A stretch of DNA of 6,766 nt from Spirulina sp. DLM2.Bin59 (GCA_007693875.1 RECT01000082.1:1-6766), one strand, 5' to 3'; numbered from the stretch's first letter, positions 1 through 6,211 are shown. Notes: a model not told the origin generated them from the sequence alone. Translations and numbers: made by a program.

Positions 1-1
1 A

Positions 2-1159
2 TTCCTGGCCTATTTCCCCAAGCCCGTCCTCGGCTGCCTGCTCCTCTATCTCGGCCTCACCCTCCTTTATAAATGGCTGGTGCAATCCTGGGGGATGTTA
101 CCGCGCATGGACTACTTCACCGTCGTTGCCATGGTGGTGGCCATTAACCTGTTGGGATTTTTACAGGGGATTGCCGTCGGGTTTATCCTTTCGGTATTGC
201 TGTTTATGTATCACTACAGCCATGTGGATGTGGCCAAAGAGGTGCTATCGGGAGCTACCACCCGCAGTAATGTGGAGCGCACTGGGGCAGAGTTAGGCCA
301 GTTGAGCGCAAGGGGCGATCGCATTTTTATCCTAGAACTACAGGGCTTTCTCTTTTTCGGCACCGCCAATTATTTACTCAAGCAAGTTAAACAACGCCTT
401 GGGGATGGCGAGCCGTTGCAATTTATCGTCTTGGATTTCCGCCAAGTTACTGGTGTTGATTCCTCTGCGGTGTTGAGTTGCCGCAAAATCCGCACCCTCG
501 CCCAACAGCAGCAGATCACCCTCGTTTTTACCAACCTGGCCCCCGGGTTTCGCGCTCAATTAGAGCAGGGCGGTGCCATTCCCGCCCAGGAAAATACTTG
601 CTCCCTGGCGGCGGGGGGAACCTGTCAGTTTTTCGACGACATTGATCGGGGTTTGGAATGGTGCGAGAATCTGCTCCTGGCCACCAGTGCCAGCCCCACG
701 GCGGATTTTCGCCATACCCTCACTGAAAAATTCCTCGAACCTCAACAGGTTGAGACGTTTTGCGCCTATTTGGAGCCGGTGACGTTGGCAGCGGGAGAGT
801 CGGTTTATCCCCAGGATGGGGAAGCGAGCCGCGATCGCCCCCCCATGGCCAATCGGCTTTACTTCGTCGCCTCCGGCCGGGTGAGCGTCCTCCTCAAACT
901 CCCCGATGGCAAGACCAAACGACTGCAAACGGTAACGCAGGGCAATCTATTGGGGGAAATGCGGTTCTATGGCAAGCCGCCTCTATCCAGTGCAGTGGTG
1001 ACAGAGGTGGAAACACAACTCTACGGCTTGAGCCAGGAAAGGTTTCAGCAAATGCAACAGGCACAACCCGCCCTAGCACGACAGTTGGAGAAATATATTG
1101 TGGGAATGCTGTGCGATAGTCTCACGCGCCGAGAACAACAACTACGGGTGATGCGCTAG
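2..1159 (+). CDS. SulP/SLC26-family anion transporter with STAS and cyclic-nucleotide-binding-like domains (5' end missing)
   Basis: This is the C-terminal 385 residues of an inner-membrane transporter; the reading frame is open to the left edge, so most membrane helices lie outside the window. Residues about 9-26 and 40-72 are hydrophobic and match the last SulP helices, including the family-like stretch FPKPVLG and the post-membrane RSNVER. A STAS domain follows (about 105-191) with GFLFFGTAN and the VTGVDSSAV loop; STAS domains regulate SulP carriers from the cytoplasm. Residues about 244-351 resemble a cyclic-nucleotide-binding fold (SGRVSV, LLGEM, SSAVV). The arginine that contacts the cyclic phosphate in CRP-type domains is replaced by serine near residue 329, so nucleotide binding is doubtful. 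SulP proteins carry sulfate, bicarbonate or other anions; the substrate cannot be read here. A GTG at 80 is an internal codon, not the start. The family call is firm; the substrate is unknown. Confidence 0.92.
   Translation, partial: FLAYFPKPVLGCLLLYLGLTLLYKWLVQSWGMLPRMDYFTVVAMVVAINLLGFLQGIAVGFILSVLLFMYHYSHVDVAKEVLSGATTRSNVERTGAELGQLSARGDRIFILELQGFLFFGTANYLLKQVKQRLGDGEPLQFIVLDFRQVTGVDSSAVLSCRKIRTLAQQQQITLVFTNLAPGFRAQLEQGGAIPAQENTCSLAAGGTCQFFDDIDRGLEWCENLLLATSASPTADFRHTLTEKFLEPQQVETFCAYLEPVTLAAGESVYPQDGEASRDRPPMANRLYFVASGRVSVLLKLPDGKTKRLQTVTQGNLLGEMRFYGKPPLSSAVVTEVETQLYGLSQERFQQMQQAQPALARQLEKYIVGMLCDSLTRREQQLRVMR
315..322. repeat. HIP1 octamer GCGATCGC (first of six)
   Basis: The palindrome GCGATCGC, the highly iterated HIP1 sequence of many cyanobacterial genomes, occurs at 315, 831, 1906, 2776, 3209 and 4530. 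All six copies are inside coding sequence: two in the transporter gene, two in the oxygenase gene and two in zipN. None is found between 5079 and the right end. Confidence 0.9.
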
Positions 1160-1233
1160 GGGCTTAGGCTGGGAGATCTGGATTAAACCCAAGAACACAA
1201 GAACATTGAACTCCCTATCCCTGCCGTCGTCCC

Positions 1234-1488
1234 TTAGGCACAGGCGCAGGCGGGTTGATACCGTTGGGATTTGTGCTGCTTATCGAGTTTGTCCAGCGTG
1301 TGGAAGATCCGAGTCAGCATGTTGCGGTGGTCTTCGCCTAAATTTTGATCCTGCTTGAGGGTGTAGAGGATCTGGTACTCAACGCTGGTGAGGGATTGGA
1401 CTTGATGAATTTTGCTATAGATTTCGTAAAGCGTTTCGCTGAGTCGGATTCGTTGATTAACTTGGGGGAGCAGTGTGAGCGTAGCCAT
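1234..1488 (-). CDS. Small uncharacterised helix-rich protein, 84 aa
   Basis: I do not recognise a named family. From the ATG at 1488 the product is 84 residues, begins MATLTLLPQVNQ, is rich in charged and amphipathic stretches (LYEIYSKIHQVQ, MLTRIFHTLDKLDKQH), and ends in a short Cys-Ala tail. It has no signal peptide or membrane segment, so it is probably cytosolic and all-helical. Its layout vaguely recalls small cyanobacterial proteins with two short helices around an acidic turn, but that is from memory and weak. The frame stays open upstream, with alternative starts ATG at 1512 (92 aa), ATG at 1530 (98 aa) and TTG at 1569 (111 aa). I prefer 1488 because AGGTAGG lies six bases upstream on the minus strand, and a candidate promoter would place transcription start close to 1569. 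It converges with the transporter gene and diverges from the oxygenase gene. Confidence 0.65.
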   Translation of the reverse strand: MATLTLLPQVNQRIRLSETLYEIYSKIHQVQSLTSVEYQILYTLKQDQNLGEDHRNMLTRIFHTLDKLDKQHKSQRYQPACACA

Positions 1489-1574
1489 CAGACACCTACC
1501 TGGGTTGTTCATACTTTGTTCTTCAATCATGTAGATTAGGGGGGAAATGTGAAAAACTTGGGAATGCAAGCATT

Positions 1575-1602
1575 ATTTTACATTTCTTTACGTAGTTTTA
1601 AG
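1575..1602 (-). promoter_or_regulatory. Candidate sigma-70-type promoter for the 84-aa gene
   Basis: Read on the minus strand there is CTTAAA, a 16-base spacer, then TAAAAT. The -10 box is good and the -35 box matches the consensus at only three of six positions. Transcription would start near 1568 and give a leader of about 80 bases before the ATG at 1488. Based on motif matching only. Confidence 0.3.
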
Positions 1603-1673
1603 AGTTTTTTTAGATTTAGATTTCTGACCTGGGACATAAACGATGCTTTTGATGGCTGAAAGGGCATTTTTTG

Positions 1674-1711
1674 GTATCAAAAATTACAATCAGTGGTAAT
1701 TTTAGTATCAA
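1674..1711. promoter_or_regulatory. AT-rich inverted repeat framed by direct repeats, upstream of the oxygenase gene
   Basis: AAAATTAC (1680-1687) and GTAATTTT (1696-1703) form a perfect 8-base inverted repeat around an 8-base centre. The heptamer GTATCAA occurs at 1674-1680 and again at 1705-1711, 31 bases apart, close to three helical turns. The block lies about 55-90 bases before the oxygenase start, where a regulator-binding site or promoter would be expected. No regulator gene is nearby. It could instead be a weak hairpin or chance in AT-rich DNA. Confidence 0.35.
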
Positions 1712-1764
1712 TAGCTACTAAAGTCCTGGGCAGCGCCCCGTTAATTTGATCATTACCCCCTGCC

Positions 1765-2844
1765 ATGAGTCCCTCAACGCCGCTTCTGCCTGTGCCTGCC
1801 CTCGCTCAACTCCGTACCTGTGGGATTAACCGTCACCATTGGTATGGGGTGGCCCAAAGCAGTGAATTGCGGGAAAAGCCGGTGGCGGTGGTGCTGTGGG
1901 GGGAGGCGATCGCCCTCTATCGGGATAGCCAAGGCCAAGTTCATGCCCTAGAAGACCGTTGCCCCCATCGCCATGTGCAATTGAGCGAGGGGGCCGTGGT
2001 GGGGGAGACGATCGCCTGCGCTTACCATGGTTGGCACATCGGCCCAGCAGGGAACTGTACCGCGATCCCCTATTTAGAAGCCGGGCAAAAACTCCCCACC
2101 TGCCAGGTTAAAACCTACCCGGTGCGGGAGCAGGATGGGTTTATTTGGCTGTTTGGGGGCGAGGGGGATGGGGCCGATGTCCCCTTAATGGGCCTGCCGG
2201 AATGGGATCACCTTAATTACATCGCCTCTTGGACGACCATCGACTGCCCCGGCCATTTTTCCTACTTGATTGAAAACCTGATGGATATGCACCACGGCCA
2301 TCTCCATGACAATTTCCAAGCCTGGGCAGCGGCCAAACTAGAGCGCATTGAAGCCCAACCCCAGCGCATTGATGCCCAATACGAAGCCCAAAGCTACTAC
2401 AAAATCGATAAAATCTGGTCTGTCTCTCAACTGTTCATCCCCGCCCTGCGGCGACTCCACCCCGAACCCCTCACGGTGAGCTATATCTACCCCCATTGGG
2501 CCTCAACTTTGGGCAATGATTTCAAAATTTACTGCCTGTTTTGCCCCGTCAGCCCCACCCACACCCGCGCCTACCTGATTCATTTCACCTCCCTCAATGC
2601 CTTCTGGCGACTCCATAAACTCCCGATCCCCTTCCGCCGCTGGGTGAAAAATAGCCTCTTCAACTCAGCGCGGGGGCTATTGGATGGGTTAGTGCGCCAA
2701 GATGTGGCGATGATTGCCCAAGAGCAGGCGGCCTTTCTCGCCAATCCCCAGCGTAAGGGTCAGGAAGTGAATCGGGCGATCGCCCCTGTGCAACGGTTGA
2801 TCTGGCAACAGAGTCAAGAACCGGCGGGGGAGGAAAGAGGATAG
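1765..2844 (+). CDS. Rieske [2Fe-2S] non-heme iron oxygenase
   Basis: This 359-residue protein has the two metal sites of Rieske oxygenases. The Rieske cluster motif is C66-P-H68, 16 residues, then C85-A-Y-H88, within EDRCPHRHVQLSEG and CAYHGWHIG. The catalytic mononuclear iron site is in ENLMDMHHGHLHDN (170-183), with D174, H177 and H181 as likely ligands. It resembles the monooxygenase branch that includes pheophorbide a oxygenase/Lls1-like, vanillate demethylase-like and choline monooxygenase-like enzymes, which use O2 and electrons from a separate reductase or ferredoxin. The substrate is not evident. It has no signal peptide and no strong C-terminal membrane helix, and it lacks the CxxC tail of plant pheophorbide a oxygenase. 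The ATG at 1765 has no clear Shine-Dalgarno sequence, which is common in cyanobacteria. The length is normal and the frame intact. No reductase gene is nearby. The family is certain; the reaction is unknown. Confidence 0.93.
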   Translation: MSPSTPLLPVPALAQLRTCGINRHHWYGVAQSSELREKPVAVVLWGEAIALYRDSQGQVHALEDRCPHRHVQLSEGAVVGETIACAYHGWHIGPAGNCTAIPYLEAGQKLPTCQVKTYPVREQDGFIWLFGGEGDGADVPLMGLPEWDHLNYIASWTTIDCPGHFSYLIENLMDMHHGHLHDNFQAWAAAKLERIEAQPQRIDAQYEAQSYYKIDKIWSVSQLFIPALRRLHPEPLTVSYIYPHWASTLGNDFKIYCLFCPVSPTHTRAYLIHFTSLNAFWRLHKLPIPFRRWVKNSLFNSARGLLDGLVRQDVAMIAQEQAAFLANPQRKGQEVNRAIAPVQRLIWQQSQEPAGEERG

Positions 2845-2850
2845 AGGATA
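2837..2850 (+). repeat. Two tandem GAGGATA units over the oxygenase stop codon
   Basis: GAGGATA is repeated twice head to tail, and the TAG stop of the oxygenase gene (2842-2844) lies inside it. It is a small purine-rich tandem duplication with no evident function. Confidence 0.5.
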
Positions 2851-2858
2851 GAGGGGCC

Positions 2859-2888
2859 TAGGGGAAGGCGAAAAAATTTTCGCCCCTA
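2859..2888. repeat. Palindromic intergenic repeat with GGCGAAAAAATTTTCGCC core
   Basis: The core at 2867-2884 is a perfect palindrome (GGCGAAAA against TTTTCGCC). It is flanked by TAGGGG on the left and CCTA on the right, so the arms extend imperfectly. It resembles the TAGGGGCGAAAA / TTTTCGCCCCTA palindromes that I recall as scattered between genes in filamentous cyanobacteria. It lies 22 bases after the oxygenase stop and could act as a transcript-end hairpin, but no T-run follows on the plus strand. An 11-base piece, TTTTCGCCCCT, recurs at 5201-5211. Confidence 0.55.
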
Positions 2889-2943
2889 CAATCCACTTCC
2901 CAACCCATACGCCAAAGTTAACCATCCCCCGGCAATAGATGAT

Positions 2944-2954
2944 GTTAAGATAAC
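2944..2954 (+). promoter_or_regulatory. Possible -10 region of zipN within GTTAAGATAAC
   Basis: TAAGAT (2946-2951) is a fair -10 box about 73 bases before the chosen zipN start, and it sits in the small palindrome GTTA-AGA-TAAC. I find no convincing -35 box at the usual spacing, so this is only a candidate. Confidence 0.2.
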
Positions 2955-3010
2955 TTCGTTTCATGCCGGTTTGTCTCGGCTCACCGAAAAGCTTTCACCA
3001 TCGCATCGCT

Positions 3011-3015
3011 GGGAG
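3011..3015 (+). promoter_or_regulatory. Ribosome-binding site that fixes the zipN start
   Basis: GGGAG ends eight bases before the GTG at 3024, a normal distance, but only two bases before the in-frame TTG at 3018. This supports the GTG as the start. Confidence 0.65.
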
Positions 3016-3023
3016 AATTGACT

Positions 3024-5078
3024 GTGCGCATTCCGCTGGATTATTACCGAATCTTGGGGATTCCCATTCAAGCCGATGGCCAGCAATTGAGTCAGGCCTA
3101 CCATGACCGCGCCCTGCAATTGCCCCGCCGGGAATATAGCGATCTGGCGATCAATACCCGTAAGCAGTTACTCGATGAGGCCTACAGCGTCCTCGCCAAC
3201 CCGGAGGAGCGATCGCACTACGATGCCAATTTCCTCAACTCCCCCGATCCCCAATCCCCCAGTTTGGAGATCAACCATAACCAATTGCTAGGGGCGTTGT
3301 TGTTGCTTCATGAATTGGGGGAATATGAACTGGTGTTACAACTGGCTCAATCCCTCCTCGATCCCAAGGCTCAACTCCCCCCGGAACAGGCGGAATTGGT
3401 GAACAATCGCCTCATCCGCGCCGATATTGTCCTCACCCTCGCCCTCGCCAGTTTGGAACTGGGGCGGGAGCAATGGCAACAGGGGGCCTCGGAACAGGCC
3501 GCCCACACCGCCCATTATGGCCAGGAATTACTGCTCCGGGAGGGGCTATTTGCCAATATTCGCGGCGAAATCCAAGCCGACCTCTACAAACTGCGGCCCT
3601 ACCGAATTTTAGAATTGCTGACCCGTGAAGATGGCGATGAAGCCAGTCGGGGCCAGGGGATGAAAGTCTTGCTGGAGATGATTGAAGACCGGGGCGGCAT
3701 TGATGGCACGAAAGATGATCAATCGGGGTTGGATTTAGATGATTTTCTCCGGTTTATTCAACAACTGCGCAGTCATCTCACCACCGCAGAGCAGCAGGAG
3801 CTTTTTGAACTGGAAGCGCGGCGGCCCTCGGCAGTGGCGATGTATTTGGCGGTCTATGCCTTGATGGCGCGGGGGTTTGCCTATGGCCAGCCCCAACTGA
3901 TTGCCCAGGCTCAGGATTGGTTGGGGCGGCTGGGACGGCGGCAGGATGTCCATTTGGAGCAGGCGATCTGTGCGTTGCTGTTGGGTCAAACGGAAGTGGC
4001 CAATCAGGAACTGGAGCAGAGCCAAGACCATGAACCCTTGCAGTTTATTCAAGAGCATTCCCAGGATGCGCCGGATTTGCTGCCGGGCCTGTGTCTCTAT
4101 GGGGAGCGGTGGCTGCAAACGGAGGTGTTTCCCCATTTTCGGGATTTGGCACATCAGACGGTGGCGCTCAAGGATTATTTTGCCGATGAGGCGGTGCAGA
4201 GCTATTTAGAGCAGTTACCGGGGGAAGGGGAAACGCCGGGAGCGCAAAATCAATGGGCGGTGGTGGAATCTCATCTGACGGCGGCGGCCATGGCTCCGAA
4301 CCCGGAGCTTACGGTGGGGGCAGCATTGCAGGCGGAGGCGGCCGCTGCGGCCAATCCGGCCATCCCCCAACCGACTCCACCGGAAACCCCCCGGCCGCCT
4401 AGGCCGAGGGAACGCCCCCCGGTTCCAGAGGCAGAAATGCCGGTGGCGAGGAGATCGCCGCGTCATGCGCCCCGGAAAAAAACCAATGTCCGGCTCATCT
4501 TGGTGGGGGTTGGGGGTGTGATTGGGGTGGCGATCGCCGGTTTCCTGATCGCCCAACTCTGGCAACTGTTCTTTAACCGGCCAGAGGAAATCACAGAAAC
4601 CCCGGTGCCAGAAGTCACCCCCTTAGCCATTGAGCCACTACCGGAAATTCCCGACCCCGATGCTCCTCCGGAGCCAGTGCTAGCCACCAGTCCTTTAGAC
4701 ACAGAAACCGCAGCGCAGGTGGTGGAAACCTGGCTACGGGTCAAAACCCTGGCCTTTGGCCCCGATTATCAAGTGGAAACCTTAGAGATCATCTTGGCTG
4801 AACCGCTGCGCACTTCTTGGCGACAATTAGCAGCAGGGCTACAGGCCAACAATACCCATCGAGAGTATGAGCACCGGGTGGAGGTGGAAAACGTGAATAT
4901 TGAGCCAAACAACCCGGGCCGGGCGGTGATTGAAGCAGCGGTGCGGGAGGCTTCACGGGAATATGTCAACGGTCAACTCAATGCAGCGGCTTCCTATGAT
5001 GATAATTTGCGGGTGCGGTATCAGGTGGTGCGTCAGGGTGAACAGTGGCTGATTCAAAATATGCAGGTGTTGCAATAA
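3024..5078 (+). CDS. zipN: Cell-division protein ZipN/Ftn2 (ARC6 homologue)
   Basis: ZipN (also Ftn2) anchors and organises FtsZ at the membrane in cyanobacteria; its plastid counterpart is ARC6. From the GTG at 3024 it has 684 residues, within the usual family range. A J-like domain comes first (about 1-70), with DYYRILGIP and LLDEAYSVLANPEERSHYD; the HPD triad of true DnaJ proteins is absent, as expected of a J-like domain that does not drive Hsp70. A long helical cytoplasmic region follows, including GALLLLHELGEYELVLQLAQ near 89-108. A Pro/Arg-rich linker spans about 443-488, then one membrane helix about 490-513 (LILVGVGGVIGVAIAGFLIA). The C-terminal domain (about 560-684; AAQVVETWLRVKTLAFGPDY) matches the ARC6-like IMS/DUF4101 module. 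The in-frame TTG at 3018 is too close to the ribosome-binding site; the VRIPLDYYRIL start also matches the family as I recall it. The gene is separated from the oxygenase gene by 179 bases and is probably transcribed alone. Confidence 0.95.
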   Translation: MRIPLDYYRILGIPIQADGQQLSQAYHDRALQLPRREYSDLAINTRKQLLDEAYSVLANPEERSHYDANFLNSPDPQSPSLEINHNQLLGALLLLHELGEYELVLQLAQSLLDPKAQLPPEQAELVNNRLIRADIVLTLALASLELGREQWQQGASEQAAHTAHYGQELLLREGLFANIRGEIQADLYKLRPYRILELLTREDGDEASRGQGMKVLLEMIEDRGGIDGTKDDQSGLDLDDFLRFIQQLRSHLTTAEQQELFELEARRPSAVAMYLAVYALMARGFAYGQPQLIAQAQDWLGRLGRRQDVHLEQAICALLLGQTEVANQELEQSQDHEPLQFIQEHSQDAPDLLPGLCLYGERWLQTEVFPHFRDLAHQTVALKDYFADEAVQSYLEQLPGEGETPGAQNQWAVVESHLTAAAMAPNPELTVGAALQAEAAAAANPAIPQPTPPETPRPPRPRERPPVPEAEMPVARRSPRHAPRKKTNVRLILVGVGGVIGVAIAGFLIAQLWQLFFNRPEEITETPVPEVTPLAIEPLPEIPDPDAPPEPVLATSPLDTETAAQVVETWLRVKTLAFGPDYQVETLEIILAEPLRTSWRQLAAGLQANNTHREYEHRVEVENVNIEPNNPGRAVIEAAVREASREYVNGQLNAAASYDDNLRVRYQVVRQGEQWLIQNMQVLQ

Positions 5079-5114
5079 AAACCCCTCCACGCATTCAGGG
5101 GGTGCGGGGAGGGG
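5074..5114 (-). terminator. Rho-independent terminator reading on the minus strand, possibly shared
   Basis: CCCCTCC (5082-5088) pairs with GGAGGGG (5108-5114). After one A-G mismatch, CGCA (5090-5093) pairs with TGCG (5103-5106) around a 9-base loop. On the minus strand the stem is followed directly by TTTTTATT, the classical U-tract, so it would end transcripts from the Uma2 gene. On the plus strand the hairpin follows the zipN stop by three bases but has no T-run after it, so it may at most protect the zipN mRNA end. The U-tract overlaps the zipN stop codon. Confidence 0.65.
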
Positions 5115-5343
5115 AGCAAAATCAGGGTGCATCTACCATTCCTTAGTACCCTTGGGTTCAGGGTGGATCCGGAAATTTTGGGTCTAATTTAAATTCAAAT
5201 TTTTCGCCCCTGGGGGTTTGGGGGGCAATGGTCGCAACCGGGTTCCCAACCGTGAACAGGGGGGTGCTGTGGGGCGAAGCTGTCACGCACCATCGCGTAG
5301 GCTGCCCACTGATCTCCCCAAGGTTTCGGGTCTAGCTCCGGTT
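5115..5343. other. Non-coding spacer with AT-rich island and imperfect hairpin
   Basis: I see no supportable gene here. The stretch has an AT-rich patch (5174-5204) containing the palindrome AATTTAAATT (5186-5195), then TTTTCGCCCCT (5201-5211), which also occurs at 2877-2887, then G-rich runs. An imperfect hairpin lies at 5263-5291: GGTGC with GCACC and GTG with CAC, with one bulged T. On the minus strand this would be the 3' untranslated region of the Uma2 mRNA. It does not resemble tRNA, SRP RNA or RNase P RNA. Confidence 0.4.
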
Positions 5344-5955
5344 TCAGGCTTGAAAAATCTGTGCTGCGGTGAGTTGCAATTCTGGAAAGGCGCGAGATTC
5401 AATCCTTTGATCGCCTCTAAATTGTTTCTCTTCGTACTCACCTTCAATCATTTGATACACCAAAATTGTCGGGGTTTTAATTTCACCAATAAAGCGGCGA
5501 CCGCCCAAGCCCAGATAATCAACAATCCAGTATTCAGGGATGCCCATGAGTTCATAATCTCCGGCTTTTCTTAGATAATCATTCTGCCAATTGCTACTCA
5601 CCACTTCTACGACTAACCGCACCGAACTTCCCAGGGTAATCACGGATTCTTTTTGCCAACGGGGTTCATGGTTGAGTTGTTCTCGATCCAGGACAATAAC
5701 ATCAGGCAGATAACCGGATTCATCTTCGGAGCATTTAACTAAGCAATCCCCAGGAATGGAGTAGGGCAGTTTAAGCCGTCTGATTTCAAAATGAATCTCG
5801 CCAGTAATAAAGCCAGCAATGTTGGAGTGTTGACCTGTTGCGAGGGGCATTTTGACGATTGCTCCGTTGTGTAGTTCATATTTACAAGTTGGGTTTTCTG
5901 GATACCAGGCAACAAATTGATCAAAGGAGATCGGTTTTGTGAGGGTTTGGGTCAT
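5344..5955 (-). CDS. Uma2-family (DUF820) PD-(D/E)XK-like endonuclease
   Basis: The 203-residue protein matches the Uma2/DUF820 family, which is greatly expanded in cyanobacteria and has a restriction-endonuclease-like fold. In order, it shows an N-terminal helix (ISFDQFVAWYPE), the YELHNGAIVKMPLAT strand pair with the family glutamate E27, LPD at 83-85, the core strand RLVVEVVSS with E117, and the helix DYLRKAGDYELMGIPEYWIVD with K130. D85, E117 and K130 are the expected metal-site residues and all are present, so the nuclease fold appears intact. Cellular role is unknown for most members; many sit in accessory regions. The ATG at 5955 has no evident Shine-Dalgarno sequence; a TAAAAT (minus strand, 5983-5988) lies about 28 bases upstream as a possible -10 box. 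It appears to be a single-gene unit ending at the hairpin at 5074-5114. Base composition is more AT-rich than zipN. Confidence 0.92.
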   Translation of the reverse strand: MTQTLTKPISFDQFVAWYPENPTCKYELHNGAIVKMPLATGQHSNIAGFITGEIHFEIRRLKLPYSIPGDCLVKCSEDESGYLPDVIVLDREQLNHEPRWQKESVITLGSSVRLVVEVVSSNWQNDYLRKAGDYELMGIPEYWIVDYLGLGGRRFIGEIKTPTILVYQMIEGEYEEKQFRGDQRIESRAFPELQLTAAQIFQA

Positions 5956-6004
5956 GGTGTTTAATGGAGGGTTCTTGGCCTCATTTTAGCAAGATGGAGG
6001 GGAG

Positions 6005-6157
6005 CCGCCGGGTTTTGGTTTTGAGAAATCGGGTTTCAGGGGGCTGTAGCCGGGAAGGGGGGATGCAAGAAACCCGGTTTCTGGGGTGGGTGAGTAGAAA
6101 CCGGGTTTTTGGGGCAATCTGGAGGGAAAAGGAGCCAATTGGGGCAACCCGGTTTCT
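6005..6157. repeat. Cluster of GAAACCCGGTTTC-type short palindromic repeats
   Basis: The spacer between the Uma2 gene and the toxin gene carries several versions of one palindrome: GAGAAATCGGGTTTCA (6023-6038), AGAAACCCGGTTTCT (6068-6082, a perfect palindrome around its centre), AGAAACCGGGTTTTT (6096-6110) and CAACCCGGTTTCT (6145-6157), with a degenerate piece CCGCCGGGTTTTGG at 6005-6018. Spacing is irregular (about 25-60 bases), so this is not a CRISPR array. It resembles dispersed short repeats of filamentous cyanobacteria. The plus strand is strongly G-rich here. The apparent open frame over 5964-6218 is made of these repeats and is not supported as a gene. Confidence 0.7.
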
Positions 6158-6211
6158 GGGTTGGGGGGATGGGGGTGCTGTTTTGACCTTGCGGCTATGG
6201 ATGAACTACGG

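Noticed and set aside
560..928. Open frame of 122 codons antisense to the transporter gene
   Set aside because: It lies wholly inside the STAS to nucleotide-domain coding region and shows no recognisable protein features.
1160..1233. Terminator between the transporter gene and the 84-aa gene
   Set aside because: I found only short direct repeats (CTTAGGC at 1163 and 1233; AAGAACA-type copies near 1191), with no stable stem followed by a T-run.
1728..1738. Small hairpin GGGC-AGC-GCCC before the oxygenase start as a riboswitch or attenuator
   Set aside because: A 4-base stem with a 3-base loop is too small to support, and there are no other conserved riboswitch parts.
3735..4154. Open frame of 139 codons antisense to zipN
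   Set aside because: It is a shadow of GC-rich coding sequence; the zipN frame is clearly the real one by homology.
5218..5574. Open frame of 118 codons on the plus strand
   Set aside because: It overlaps the well-supported Uma2 gene antisense by over 230 bases, and the upstream part has Gly/Arg-rich, repeat-like composition.
6023..6157. CRISPR array
   Set aside because: The repeat units are only 13-15 bases, diverged and unevenly spaced, and no cas genes are present.
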